Shown piece after piece: positions 12,096 through 23,559 of a DNA stretch of 64,000 nucleotides; within the stretch, counting starts at the first letter, position 1; each line of letters starts with the position of its first letter. The stretch is from Clarkia xantiana subsp. parviflora. Lineage: Eukaryota; Streptophyta; Magnoliopsida; Myrtales; Onagraceae. The stretch spans positions 21,573,901 to 21,637,900 of the forward strand of contig JAPTYO010000013.1 in NCBI GenBank assembly GCA_036873135.1, read 5' to 3'. The notes under the pieces were generated by a model. It saw nothing but the letters and a program-made list of their open reading frames with translations, was not told where the DNA came from and searched no databases. A program made the position numbers and the translations under genes.

Positions 12096-12418
12096 TTTCT
12101 TTCTCGCCACAAATCACTTCAATTCCTTGCAACTAAAACCAAATTTCCTAAAATCAAACTAGACTCCGTCCAACCGTATCTTACTTGTTGAATTCACCAC
12201 TGACCGACCACAGGAGTTCTTACCAAATTCAGCTCAATTTCTCCCAAAACTGCATCGATTTCTCTGGACGGCAACTTACTTCACCAATCAGCACAGACCC
12301 TCTCCGGTGCTTACCAAATTCAGTTCAATTTTCTTCAAAAGCGGCCTCCGCGGAGGAGACGGGTAGATAGATTCCATGTAGATCGTCTGTTTTATCATTT
12401 ATGTTTGCTCTCTTTTTA
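12096..12418 (-). promoter_or_regulatory. 5' UTR and proximal promoter of the MYB-like gene
   Basis: This is the region upstream of the GARP gene start on the minus strand. It is pyrimidine-rich on the plus strand. The direct repeat accaaattcag at about 12221 and 12315 is notable. A TIR element is inserted about 320 bp upstream of the ATG, so it may lie inside the promoter. No definite TATA box is called. Confidence 0.45.
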
Positions 12419-13061
12419 GGGTTAATATATTTTTTCGTTAATTATGTTTGACAATGTGATCGTTTGGTTCAAACGTGTATTTTATAGTTACTTACGTTTG
12501 TAAATGTGACAATTTGGTTGCATTTTGATGAAATGTCTAAACTACCCTTTCTATATTCAATCTTTATCATCTTCTCCATGTTCTTTATTGACTTCTTCGT
12601 CAATCTTATTAAGTTTTTCATATTTTTTTTTCAAAACTGAACGCCAGATTCGAATCTTGTTTTCAATTTTAACAAATGAAAAAAAAAAATCGAAGTTTTT
12701 TCTGATCTCGGAGTTGGGGAATTTGATTGCTGGGTTTTGTATGTGTATAGTCACATACGTACACGTATACGCACACCCATCTTTGAATTGTAACACTAAA
12801 AGTTTTGATCAATCTTCAATTTTAATACTAAAGAGTTTTGATCAATCTTAGAGCTTTAAGATGATAAAAAAATTAATTGAAGGGTAAAAACGTCTTTTTA
12901 TAATCATTTAATCACGTTGGGTCAAACATAAGTGACTAAATGTAACACGTTTGAACCATTTAATCACGCATTGAAACGTAAGTAACCAAACTGTCACGTC
13001 AAAAAACAAAAGTAACCATTTGATCACATTGTGCAAACATAACTAAACAATGTATTAACCC
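12419..13061. mobile_element. MULE-like TIR element 1 (643 bp)
   Basis: The element starts GGGTTAATAT and ends TATTAACCC. Extended imperfect TIRs share attatgtttg and acaatgtgatc on the left with their complements at 13018-13045. Flanks are ctcttttta and tcttttttt, an imperfect 9-bp duplication. The TIR interior matches element 4 (14824-15793). No transposase is present, so it is non-autonomous. Confidence 0.75.
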
Positions 13062-13120
13062 TCTTTTTTTTCTAGTTGATGATGAATTAATTGCCTTCCT
13101 TTGTTTATTATTTATTTATA

Positions 13121-13588
13121 GGGTTAACAGGTTTTTTGTCTAACCTTTTTTAACAACTTTTGGTCTTTTAGTCTAACCAATAGCTAGGGTCGCCGGACCT
13201 GGGACCCTAACCATGATCTGACCTAGCCATGAGTCGGACCATGACTAGGTTAATTTAGCCTAGGGTCAATTGGACCCTAATGCTAAATTGACCTAGCCGT
13301 GGGCGATCCTAGCAATGGTCCGACCTAGTCATGGGTCAGACCATGGTTAGGTCAATTTAGTCTTAGGGTGCGGTTAATAATATTTAAGGGCTAAATTGCA
13401 AATAGAAAAAGTTAAAACAATTAATTTGAGGACTAAACTAAACAAAATAAAAATTTAGGGCTAGACATGTGCAAGTCACGTGACTATTTAACGGTTAAAT
13501 TGACGTCAACTAACAGATGGACCAAAAGTTGTCAAACATATGGTACTAAAACTATGCAAAAAAAAAGGACCAAAAGACTTATTAACCC
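13121..13588. mobile_element. MULE-like TIR element 2 (468 bp)
   Basis: It begins GGGTTAACAGG and ends ATTAACCC, flanked by a perfect 9-bp duplication ttatttata (13112-13120 and 13589-13597). The inner arms (acaacttttggtc / accaaaagttgt) are complementary. The middle (13190-13390) is a series of gacctag/ctaggtc and gaccctaa palindromes. It has no coding capacity. Confidence 0.85.
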
Positions 13589-13598
13589 TTATTTATAT

Positions 13599-14435
13599 GG
13601 GTTAAGAACACAATAGGGGTTTGAATGTTTGCCCATGTTGCCAAAAGAGGTCTGAATTGAAAAAACGTATTATTAAGGGCCTGAATTTTGAGTTTTGTTG
13701 ATAATTGAGTTTCCGTCCAAATTTGCTGTTAAATGTAACGGAAATACGTGAAATGACAAAATTACCCTTTTGCAATTATTATACAATTTATCAGTTTAAT
13801 TAATGAAATGTGAAATGTCTAAAATACCCCTGCATACTAATTATTCCCTAAGGCCACCATGGCCACCGCCACCGACCACCGCCACCGACCACCACCACCG
13901 ACCACCACCCTAGCTCCGGCGACCACCACTCCAGCTCCGGCGACTACCACCTCAGCTCCGGCGACCCAAAAAGCTCCGATCGGAGCCAAAAAGCTCCGAT
14001 CGGAGCTCCGTTGCTCCGATTCGGGGCCACAGAACTCCGATCGGAGCTTTGTGGCCCCGCATCGGAGCTTTTTGGCTCCGATCGGAGCTTGTTTGGTCGC
14101 CGGAGGGGGTGGTGGTCGCCGGAGATGGGTGGTGGTCGCCGGAGCCGGGTGGTGGTGGTCGCCTGAGCTGTGGTGGCTTAAAGGGTATTTTCGTCTTTTT
14201 AGGTCAAACATGTGAGGGACACACTCAGGTCAAAGGGCATTTTCGGGTTTTCAAATTATTTTCGGTCACATGCTTGGCATGTGACCACTTTCCGTCACTT
14301 TTAACAGAAAAAATAGACGGAGACCTCACTTGTACACATAACTCAAAATTCAGGCCCTTAATAATACGTTTTTTCAATTCAGACCCCTTTTGGCAACATG
14401 GGCAAACATTCAGGCCCCTATTGTGTTCTTAACCC
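13599..14435. mobile_element. MULE-like foldback element 3, GC-rich hairpin (837 bp)
   Basis: TIRs of about 95 bp are nearly perfect (gggttaagaacacaata ... tattgtgttcttaaccc). A perfect 9-bp duplication tatttatat is at 13590-13598 and 14436-14444. The GC-rich core (13855-14165) is itself an inverted repeat: accacc/agctccggcgacc modules on the left are mirrored by ggtcgccgg/ggtggt modules on the right around agctccgatcggagc palindromes. The whole element could fold into one hairpin. It sits 10 bp from element 2. Confidence 0.9.
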
Positions 14436-14823
14436 TATTTATATACTTTAGTTCATCAAAATAAATAAATAGTTAATCAACCCGTCCATCCATCAAATAA
14501 TTTGTTGCAAAGATTTTATGACCATAAATAACAATAAAATCTTTAACATAATTATTTTTTTGTTTTTCTTATTTTATGAATTTAAAAAGTATTACCATAA
14601 AAAAGAAAAAAAAATTGATTAAAAAAATTCCAAAACTAAAAGTGAAGAAAAAGTATTTATTAGGGGTATGACAAAAATGTGAACATCATTTTTAAATATA
14701 CAGTTAATTGCGTCATGTTATAATGGTGTGGTTATGATGGGCTGTGTAACCGCAATAATTATGATTATAATACTAATTTTATAACTATGACTATAATAAT
14801 AATTGTAAATATAATAAAATATA

Positions 14824-15793
14824 GGGTTAATTCATTCCTTAGTTACTTATGTTTGTCCAATGTGACTCAATGGTTACTTTTGTTTTTTGACGTAATCAAT
14901 TAGTTATTTACGTTTCAGAATGTGATTAAAGGGTTATAAAATGACAATTAAACCCTTATTTCAAGTAAAATCAAGTGTTCTATTTCTTCATCTTGTTCTT
15001 CGACAATTTCATCAAGTTTTTAATAAAAAATTTAAGAAAACCTCAAAATTGAATCAAATTAAATTGAATTCATGTTATAATATCGTGTAAAACTTCCGGC
15101 TGTAACTACCCATACAAGTCTTCTCCATAGCTAGATTCCTGTACTTTATCTTCAATGCATCAAGATGCTTCCTGCAGTTTACATCAGAAGCCTCCATCCT
15201 AGACGCCACAGAAATTTTATCTACAACTTCGGACTAGTCCTCAGACCTCAAACTCCACCTTCCTAGCTCCATAAACCTCTTGCCCACGTATCTATCTAGC
15301 AGGACTCAGGCTGATATTCAAACGAGTGATTATGTTGTCGTCAACGATGACAAGGGTTCCACGAGTGCTTAGTCGAGTAGGAATTTATGATGATTCATCA
15401 TCTTCTCCGCGCGATTCCTCTGCTCCACTAGGAATTTATGATGATTCAAACCAAGTGGAATCTGATGAACACGGACCAAATTGGAGAAATCATAAATCTC
15501 GGAATCGATTTAGGCTTTTATTAGGTATCGAATGCTTAATCTTGGCAAATAAAAAAAACACTCAAATATGTTTTTTTTAATTGAAAATTGTTAGGATAAA
15601 CTTGATGAATTTGGATGAATTTTTTTTTTTAAAAAAAAACTTGATGAATGTGATGAATATAGAAGGGTATTTTGGAGTTTTCAATTTATTGTAACCATTT
15701 AATCACACATTACAAACATATATAACTAAAATGCACATGCTTGAACTAAACAATCACATTGTAAAAATAAGTTACTAAACTATATATTAACCC
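14824..15793. mobile_element. MULE-like TIR element 4 with captured gene fragment (970 bp)
   Basis: It starts GGGTTAATTC and ends ATTAACCC with a perfect 9-bp duplication taaaatata (14815-14823 and 15794-15802). Its TIRs (agttacttatgtttg, caatgtga) are of the same family as element 1. The interior carries a trihelix-like coding fragment on the minus strand, the Pack-MULE pattern. No transposase is present. Confidence 0.85.
15085..15313 (-). pseudogene. Trihelix-like transcription factor fragment captured in TIR element
   Basis: On the minus strand, one frame reads VLLDRYVGKRFMELGRWSLR, SED, stop, SEVVDKIS, then DVNCRKHLDALKIKYRNLAM EK. This matches the spacing of the plant trihelix (ASIL/SIP1-type) DNA-binding domain: LLD-Y-L-RG-LR, D-W-EV, and a last helix with C-LK-KYR. 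The stop (TAG) stands where the family has Trp (TGG), a one-base change. There is no start codon, promoter or downstream part. The family call is from motif memory, not a search. Near 15376 and 15428 the plus strand has a direct repeat (aggaatttatgatgattca). Confidence 0.6.
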
Positions 15794-16757
15794 TAAAATA
15801 TATAAGAATGACATAGTAAAATAAGATTGGCAAAAACACAATAAATAAAATAGCTTTTAGCCAAACAGAGTACAATTTGGATTAATATTAAATTCTCAAT
15901 AGTGTTTAAAATTAGATTATTTTAATATTTATGAATATGATTATAAATATTGTTATTTATACTGATTATAAAAGAAATATGAGTAATCGTGTAAAATTGT
16001 GGTAAGAAAATCTAAGCTATGGATTTATGGTACTAATAAATAATGTGCTTGTAATGATTATATGTATAGTTATAGTATGTGGGTGAAATATATGGTTCAA
16101 ATATGATATTTTCCATACCCTAGTTTATACCATAACCTAATAGTTACAAGTCCTAGTATTTATGTTAACTGTGACAACAATGTTTACGGTGTTTTTATTT
16201 TATTTTACACTGTAAGTGTGTGTTTGGATGGACGTAAAGTAAGATTACTTGAAATGTGATATTACAAGTAATATGTTGACTCAATGAATTAGTTCCTAAT
16301 CAATGATAATGTAATATTATATTGTAGTGTCTGATTGTTCTAAAATAGCGTGTAATGTTAAATTACAGTGTTTTTCGTATGTTTTGTAATGCGATTTACT
16401 TACTAATATAATATTAATTTGTGATAGAGGTGTTAATTTACCCAATGAATTAATTTGTGAGTTAGTGGCGAGTTGGGTTAAGTATACCCAAACTCATAAC
16501 CAACCCACCACTTATAATGGGTGTATTTTCAAGACACATACCAACCCATATTAGGGCGGGTTAACCTGCGGGTCACCCATTGGACCCGCTTCACTTTATA
16601 TTATGAGCGGGTCAATCCGCTTGAACATGATCATCACAAGTTGACCCACTTGACCCGTGGACCCACGTCCATAAATCATCTCTAAAGTAACTATTTATTA
16701 TTCCATTCCATATCTAATCGAATCATTCATACATTATAATTATACCTTTACAATCGA
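15794..16757. other. AT-rich intergenic DNA
   Basis: No gene is seen. 16430-16680 is a GC-richer patch with repeated acccatt/gacccgc and gcgggt motifs of both orientations, with related sequence near 17930-18060, suggesting remnants of an older inverted-repeat element whose ends are unclear. Confidence 0.4.
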
Positions 16758-17683
16758 GTAAATGACCAAACTAGGTTACTTTTCGAAACTAATTCTCAAA
16801 CTAGGATTCTTTAGAAACTAATTCACAAAATAGGTTTCTTCGTATTTTTAATAATATATACTATTTATTTTGCATCCTAAAGTTTACATTATGTTACAAA
16901 TGAACCCTCAGTCGGAATATAATACAAAAAAAAGTTGAAAATTAAGAAGATTAAATATATAAAAAAAATTACAAATAATTAATTAAATGATAAAAATACA
17001 CATTAAAATAATCAAATTTTTTTTTGTAGCTTTTAGTTCTTAAAAAATATTTGAAATTAAAGGATAAAATTTACTATAAAAATAAATAATTTTTTTTAAA
17101 AACTTTATACTGGCAAAAAAAAAAAAAAACAACATATAATGATGTAAAAACTATTCATCAAGAGTATGAAAAAAAAATATATACAAACTGAAATTCATTC
17201 TTAATTCATTCTATTGATATTTCAAATTTAAATTAGTTTATATGTTTTTTTTTTCTGTCAATAATTTTATAAATTTAACAAGTTTTACTTAAGGTTTATG
17301 TACCATTTATTTTAATATTTTCATACTTAAAAAAATCACGAGTATTTAGTTTCTTTACATTTTTATCACAACTTTTTTTTTTGTATAATTTATATCTTTA
17401 GCATAATTTATTTTTACATTTTTTTTCACAATTAATAATTTATTATTTTTTAGTTTTTAACTTTTACATATAGTTATCTTATTTTTTTCACTTTTTGTAA
17501 TATATTTCTTGTATTATTTCGGTTTAGGGTCAATTGTAACAAAATATAAACTTTGGGATGTAAAGTAAAAAATATATATGATTAAAAAAAAAAAAATAGA
17601 AAAACCTAGTTTGGGAATTAGTTTCTGAAGAAGCCTAGTTTGGGAATAAGTTTGACAAACGAACCTATTTTAGGAATTCACTA
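16758..17683. mobile_element. Foldback TIR element (926 bp), different family
   Basis: Imperfect TIRs carry three spaced copies of an aaactagg-type motif (left: accaaactaggtta, tctcaaactaggatt; right: aacctagtttggg, agcctagtttggg). Inner arms aagtttacattatgttacaa and ttgtaacaaaatataaactt are complementary. An 11-bp perfect duplication tttacaatcga flanks it (16747-16757 and 17684-17694). The interior is AT-rich without frames. Confidence 0.8.
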
Positions 17684-17694
17684 TTTACAATCGA

Positions 17695-19059
17695 ACTAAA
17701 ATAAGATTCTTTTATTGTAAATTTAACTAGAAAGAAAGAGACTAAAATCAAAAGTAGAAGACATAAGCGGCTAAATTAAAATTATTTGGGCTAGATTTTT
17801 AAAGTTTAATAATTTTTTTGTTTTTTTGTTTTAAGTTTTACTATATTATATATAACATGACTAGCTATATATATATATAAATATTTATTTATGTATGCAT
17901 GAGTTAGTGAATTACTCACAAGTCGAAAGAAAATGTCCAAACACAACTCATTAAAATGGCAGATTTAGTGGGTTGTGTCAAAATGTTTATTGGGCTAGAA
18001 AATTCCTAATTTAAATACCTAATGGGTTGTCCACGGATAACCCGCGAGTTTGGTCAATAATTGACATGCCTATTTTTTTTTGTTTTGGCCGAAGACATGC
18101 CTAATTTTATAGTGAAGCATTTCTTAATAATATTATTGATAACATACATCAAAATCTAAAAAAACAGTACTTGTAAAATAATTAGATGATTTTTTTTTAT
18201 CTATTTAAAAATATAATAATAAAATAAAAAATAATACTTATAAAAGAACTAATAATAGTAATTATAATAATCAAAAAGTACATTCAGAAAAAAAAAAATA
18301 AGTGAAATATTTTATTTATTTAATAAATAATAAAATAATATACACTAATCTCGGTTGTAATATCACATTACAATACATGGCTAAGTCAATGGATTTTTAG
18401 CCTATATTACAAGAATTTTACATTTCAAAGGCTCACATTAAATCATTTAGTTTACCAAATGTATAATATTTATTTATTATAATGTAAGATCTAATATAGG
18501 ATGAATCACATCCACTTAAAAGACCCGTCGACTTTTTTCTTTTTGCACTTTAAAATAGTTCTTCTAGATCGATTCTTTACATTCTTCATTTCTCAGCCTA
18601 ATAATAATACATTACTGGACCAACCACAATCATTAACAGTAAATTGTCAACTAGACTAATACGAGACCACACAATCACATAGAACCAATATAGTACTGAA
18701 ACTAAAGGAGAAAAAACAGTTAACCTATGTCCAGAAAGGAAAAACTTGATGGATATGCATTTCAAAATAATGAATACAACTCGTTTAAAATGATATTTGA
18801 TCTAAGAAATGAATTTTAGGATTATAAAACTGAATAATATGAATTGTTTATATGTTATATGATATAAATGAGTATGTTTCATAAAAAATGAATTTTTATT
18901 TTATTGATTTTTTTTTAGAATATGTTTGACTTGTTTATGAATAACTTACATAAAATCGATAGATAAAACTAACGTGTCCACTTTGATTTACTCTCTTATT
19001 CTTATAATAAAAATTTATACTTATATTTTTAACGATAAGAATTAGTATTAATTTATACA

Positions 19060-19090
<31 letters not shown>

Positions 19091-19374
19091 AATGGCGAAC
19101 GATTATTTCAAGTGGGCCTATATTTGAAGACAATTTAGATTAGATCAGAAGACTCATAATGGGCCCATTTATGCATTACGATATTGATGTATCCCACGGC
19201 TCACAAGCCTGTGTTTTGAACCTACGATTAATTAATCCACCCTTCACGCTGGGGTGCGCTTACGAACTCATGCAAAAGCATATATAACTCTATTACACTA
19301 GTAAATTATCACATGCGATTACATTCTCGAACAATCATGTATACGCGTCACGCGTGATCACACCAAATCAAATA
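17695..19374. other. AT-rich intergenic DNA
   Basis: Very AT-rich with many homopolymer runs. A TA microsatellite followed by a T run lies at about 19058-19091. No gene, RNA or clean mobile-element boundary was found. Confidence 0.5.
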
Positions 19375-20656
19375 TATACATTTGACGACTGAATTTCAAT
19401 TTAAAATATTTGGAACTGACTTGCAATTCATGTTATCAACCAGTCATGCGAAATTCTAAACATACATCCTAATCAAGATCAATCATCACAACATGTCTAT
19501 CCTAGTACGCAACTCATTAATTGAAAATAGAGCTCCGCCCCAACATGCAATATCCAGTTAGCTTGAGATAGTCAAGACACAATTCTAATCATGCATTTAT
19601 ATAACATATATAACCATTGCAATTCAACCCACAAAATGATTCAGTTCCATAATCATGCATTTCTGAGATCCATCCCGACAATCGAAACTAGGCATCAGGT
19701 TTGAGTATAAATGTCAAACCAATTCGCGCTGTGTAGGTAATTTAAAGTTCGAAAACATTTAGATTTTAAAATTTGACTAACCTATTTCCAGTTGACACGG
19801 GTCGATCAGACCAAAACGGTCTGGTTCAGTCAATTTTGGTCCAACCGGTCCGATGCGACCGATTCTGTTCGGTTCAATATGTTATTCGGTTCGGTTCTTC
19901 ACGCAAACCATGTCGGTTTGGTTCGACCCATTAGTGTACCTAGTCCGACCTGACCCGAATGGGTCAGACCGATTAAGAAAACTCGGGTCGGTCGACCCGA
20001 CCCGGTTGGACCGGTGGAACCCGACCCGGTTGGACCGGTTCGGGTTCCATCGGTTATCCGGGTTAGTCGACCCGACCCGGATGTGCAAAATGAACCGGCC
20101 CATTAACCCTATAGGGTTCGGCCGAAATACACTTGTGGGCTAAGTAGGGTTTTAAAATCCACTAAAAACTTAACATAGCCACCAAGTAATATTAACTATA
20201 TATATATATATATATATATATTGTCAAGATTCTATATTAGGGATATAAATCTATCAACAATATATTTTCTCAATCTTAGGCAACTAATATCTATCAATAA
20301 TATCTAACCCTAAAATCATGCTAGAATACATCGATAATTTATGTCACAATTATCTTGTGTATCTAACCCTAATTTTGGCAAGGTACATCACATGTGGGCC
20401 GAAACTTTCAAGAAAAATTACATGTAATTTTCGGCCAAAAACACAAATTTTAGGATTAGTGGTCAAACTTCTAGATCAAAATTTACTAAGATCAATAATT
20501 CAAAGTTCAATTTTGATAAAAGTCATATTTTTCTTGAAGATCATGAACATCCAGTTTTACTAAAAACACAATTTCATGAACTATCAGTTTTACCCAAAAT
20601 TCAAGATCACCAATTTTATCAAAAACATGAACTCCCTACACAAGCTCTAATACCAT
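19375..20656 (-). mobile_element. Copia C leader region (fragment, minus strand)
   Basis: This is the 5' untranslated leader of a minus-strand copia related to the outer and inner elements. Its order (GGTTCGGTCC-rich block at 19800-20100, an AT-rich stretch, then gatcatgaac near the PBS) is the mirror of 35865-37394 and 38011-39700. A PBS complementary to initiator tRNA-Met (TGGTATTAGAGC on the minus strand, 20655-20644) adjoins the LTR. The element body left of about 19375 is missing. Confidence 0.75.
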
Positions 20657-21250
20657 TGTTGGAAATTGGGGGACAATCACTACCGAAACAAAACCACAAG
20701 GTACATGCTATGTAACGAATTACGCAGCGAACATAACACACATACCTATAACGCTTTCCGTAGTCCCAGGAACGTGACGGGTTGTTCACGGTATGTCGGA
20801 CGGGTCCTGTAGGAGCTCTTGTGAAGAAGAAATCTACGAGGAATGGTCTCCACAGCAAAGCCTCTTTTCAATCGGTCACTAGGATGGATCTCCGGGGTAA
20901 TTATTTGAAGTAATTTGGCACCTCCTTGCTCTATAGGGTTCGGCCGAAACTTTGATGTGTGGGAAGAGTGATTTCTTTTATCTCAACAAAAAGTGAGTAA
21001 ATTGATTAACCCTAAATAAATCCCTAACACTCTCTATTTATAGAGAAGGTGGACAAAATCCACCTAGGGTGACCACCCTAACGTTTCGGTCGGCTAGCAT
21101 ATTGGGGAGGCCCAATTTTGGGCCTCTCATGTCTTTTGGGATTTAGGCCTAGCCCATAATTCCTAATGTGACATTACCCAATTATTCTTAGGATGTTTGG
21201 TATATATTAAATGGCTCCTATTACGGCGGCCCATTCACCAAATGCCAACA
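20657..21250 (-). repeat. 5' LTR of copia C (minus strand)
   Basis: The LTR is 594 bp, TGTTGGCATTTGG ... TTTCCAACA on the minus strand, directly upstream of the PBS. It has a TATA region (tctatttatagag, minus) and the U3 palindrome at 21047-21065 with seven paired bases. Confidence 0.85.
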
Positions 21251-21599
21251 GTAATTCGGCACCTACTCTTGCTGTATGTGGGTTCGGCTGAACCTCCTTG
21301 TGTCTAAGGAGAGAGGATTTCTTTGTGACTACTAAAAAGGAGAGAATGACCAATCCCAAAAAATCCCGGACACCTCTTATTTATAAGAGGATGTGAGCAA
21401 AACCCTTAATGAGTTTCTCACATGGTTCGGCATCACCTTGTGTCCAATTGGGCCGGCCCATTTGGGTCGCGTATGGCCCATGGGGATTTTGGCCTGACCT
21501 GAAATCCCATATTTTCTATACCCCAAATTAGACTTAGCATGTTGGGCTTATATTAATGGGCCCCCTATTACGGCGACCCATTTATTATAAATGCCAACA
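21251..21599 (-). repeat. Partial LTR, copia C-related (minus strand)
   Basis: The first ~349 bp of a diverged LTR starts TGTTGGCATTTAT on the minus strand at 21599. It abuts the copia C LTR at 21250, so C appears to have inserted into this LTR and its remainder is lost. Its right edge cuts copia D just after the RNase H. Confidence 0.75.
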
Positions 21600-21962
21600 A
21601 CATGATGCTGCTTGGATCCCAAGACCTTAGTAAATAAATTTTCAATTGATTTATGTTTTCACATGAACAAGCTGCAGAGAATTGTCAGCTACAAAATTCC
21701 TGACAAATTGACAATCAATTTCTATATGTTTAGTTCTCTCATGGAAAACATGATTAGTAGCAATCTGTATAGTAACTCTACTATCACAATATAAGGGCAT
21801 GGACTCGATTTGTTCAAAACCAAGTTCAAATAAAAGACCTTTCAACCAAATAATCTCACTCAAAGCTGAATTCATATTCCTATATTCTGCTTCTACATGA
21901 GACCTAGACACAGTTTCTTGTGCCATCACTTTCCATGAAACCAAGGAATTCCCCAGTTTCAT
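21600..21962 (-). pseudogene. Copia D RNase H, 3'-truncated
   Basis: The minus-strand frame contains AQETVSRSHVEAEYRNMNSA, WLKGLLFELGF, CDSRVTIQIATNHVFHERTK and HIEIDCQF, diagnostic of copia RNase H. Expected D of the DS box is present. The reading ends at a GSKQHHV-like tail where the LTR at 21599 begins, so the 3' end and 3' LTR of copia D are absent here. Confidence 0.85.
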
Positions 21963-23554
21963 GCAATAACTTGTAAGAGACTTTCTAGTAAGAACATTAC
22001 CCCCTTAATCTGAATCACAGTATCCCACTAGCTTAGGCACAAAATTAGAGTCAAGAAAAATCCCTTTACCAGACTCCTTTTTTTACATATATTACCACTC
22101 TCAAAGCAGATATCCAATGGAAAACCTTTAGTGCATGCATAAATTGATTAAAAGGCCTCACAGGAAAAGCAATGTCATGTCTAGTGTTGATCAAATAGAG
22201 CAATTTTCCTATTAACCTTCTATGAGAGTTAGGATCATCAAGAAATTTATCAGATTGGTTCAGATTTAGATGATCATCATAACCCTTAGTAGTCTGCTTT
22301 AGATTTTCTTCTATGGGAGTCTTAGAAACCTTACCTCTAGCAATTCCAACAGAAGAGATGAATTCAAGAGAATATTTCCTCTGGGAAAGCACAATCCCTT
22401 TCGAAGATCTAGCAATCTCAATCCCAAAAAATACTTCATCTCACATAGATCCTTCATTTTGAAATTCTCAACAAAACAAACTTTAGCTCATCAATCTGGT
22501 CAGCAGTATTCCCCACAAATCAAAAGATCATCAACATATATCAAAAGAAAAATTATCTCAGAGCCAACTTTCTTAGTGAACAAATAATGATCATAACCAG
22601 ACTGAACATAACCAAAATTAATCAAAGCATCAGTTAATCTGACATTGCATTATCTACTGGTCTGTTTAAGTCCATAGAGGGATTTGCGTAATCGACAAAC
22701 TATATTCTCCCCCTTGTGTTTGGCAAAACCCTCTGGAATAGTCATAAAAACCTCTTCATCCAAATCTCCTTGTAAAAATGCATTATAAATATCCATATGA
22801 AATAGAGGCCAATTGAAAATGGAAGCTAAAGCAAGGACAACATGGACAATTCTCATCTTAACAACTGGACTAAATGTTTCATATAGTCTATCCCTTATTT
22901 ATGATTAAATCTCTTAGTAACCAACCTAATTTTATACCTTTCTAGCATGTCATCAGACTTATACTTAAGCTTGTACACCCATTTACAGCCAATAGGAACC
23001 TTAACAGTTGGGAGTGAGATAATGTCCCAAGTCCCATTTTCTTCAAGAGCTGAAATCTCATTCCGCATAGCCTGTAGCCATGATGGATCCTGAGCATCCT
23101 GTTGGAAACTATCAAGCTCCACAATCTGAAAAAATGAACTTAAAACACTCTGATAGGTGTTAGAAATGTGTTTATAATAAATATAAATCTCAATGGGATA
23201 TGCAGTGATGGAATTTCCCATCACAAAGTCACTTGACCAAATAAGAGGTTTAACAGGATTTCCTGGTCTGGTTGTAGTAACAGGGAACTGTTCCTCATTA
23301 GAAGGAGGATGATCATCATCAGAGTCATGGATAAACTTATCATCTGAATAAGAAATATCAGAATTGTCAGACAACTCATCATTTGAATCTGTACCATTAG
23401 ACCCAATATTGGGTTCATCCTCTGGTGGTGTGTCAACAGGGTGCTCAAGATGAATGGAAACATCAACATTATCAGAAAAATACTCAAACAAAATATTAGG
23501 TTGCTTATCAAGTTTGTCATTCTCAAAAGGAAAAATGTTTTCATTGAATATCAC
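21963..23554 (-). pseudogene. Copia D reverse transcriptase, frameshifted
   Basis: Three minus-strand frames together cover RT. 23554-22895 has an acidic linker and the RT N-terminus (SWLQAMRNEISALEENGTWD, PIGCKWVYKLKYK). 22856-22650 has the finger/palm blocks (MDIYNAFLQGDLDEEVFM, KSLYGLKQTSR). Around 22540-22520 the frame reads LLIYVDDLLICG, so the catalytic YVDD is intact at sequence level. 22392-22066 is the RT thumb (GKLLYLINTRHDIAFPV). Frameshifts separate the parts. Confidence 0.85.
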
Positions 23555-23559
23555 GACTA

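Noticed and set aside
11548..12191. Several plus-strand frames opposite the MYB-like gene
   Set aside because: They are shadows of the GC-rich GARP coding sequence on the minus strand.
13837..14215. Overlapping Pro/Thr- and Gly/Val-rich frames in the GC-rich core of TIR element 3
   Set aside because: They arise on both strands from a trinucleotide-like inverted repeat; no domain, start context or conservation.
16210..18470. A larger inverted-repeat element around the foldback element (tgatattacaagtaatat on the left, ctatattacaagaatttt on the right)
   Set aside because: Similarity is short and AT-rich, and no TSD or defined ends were found.
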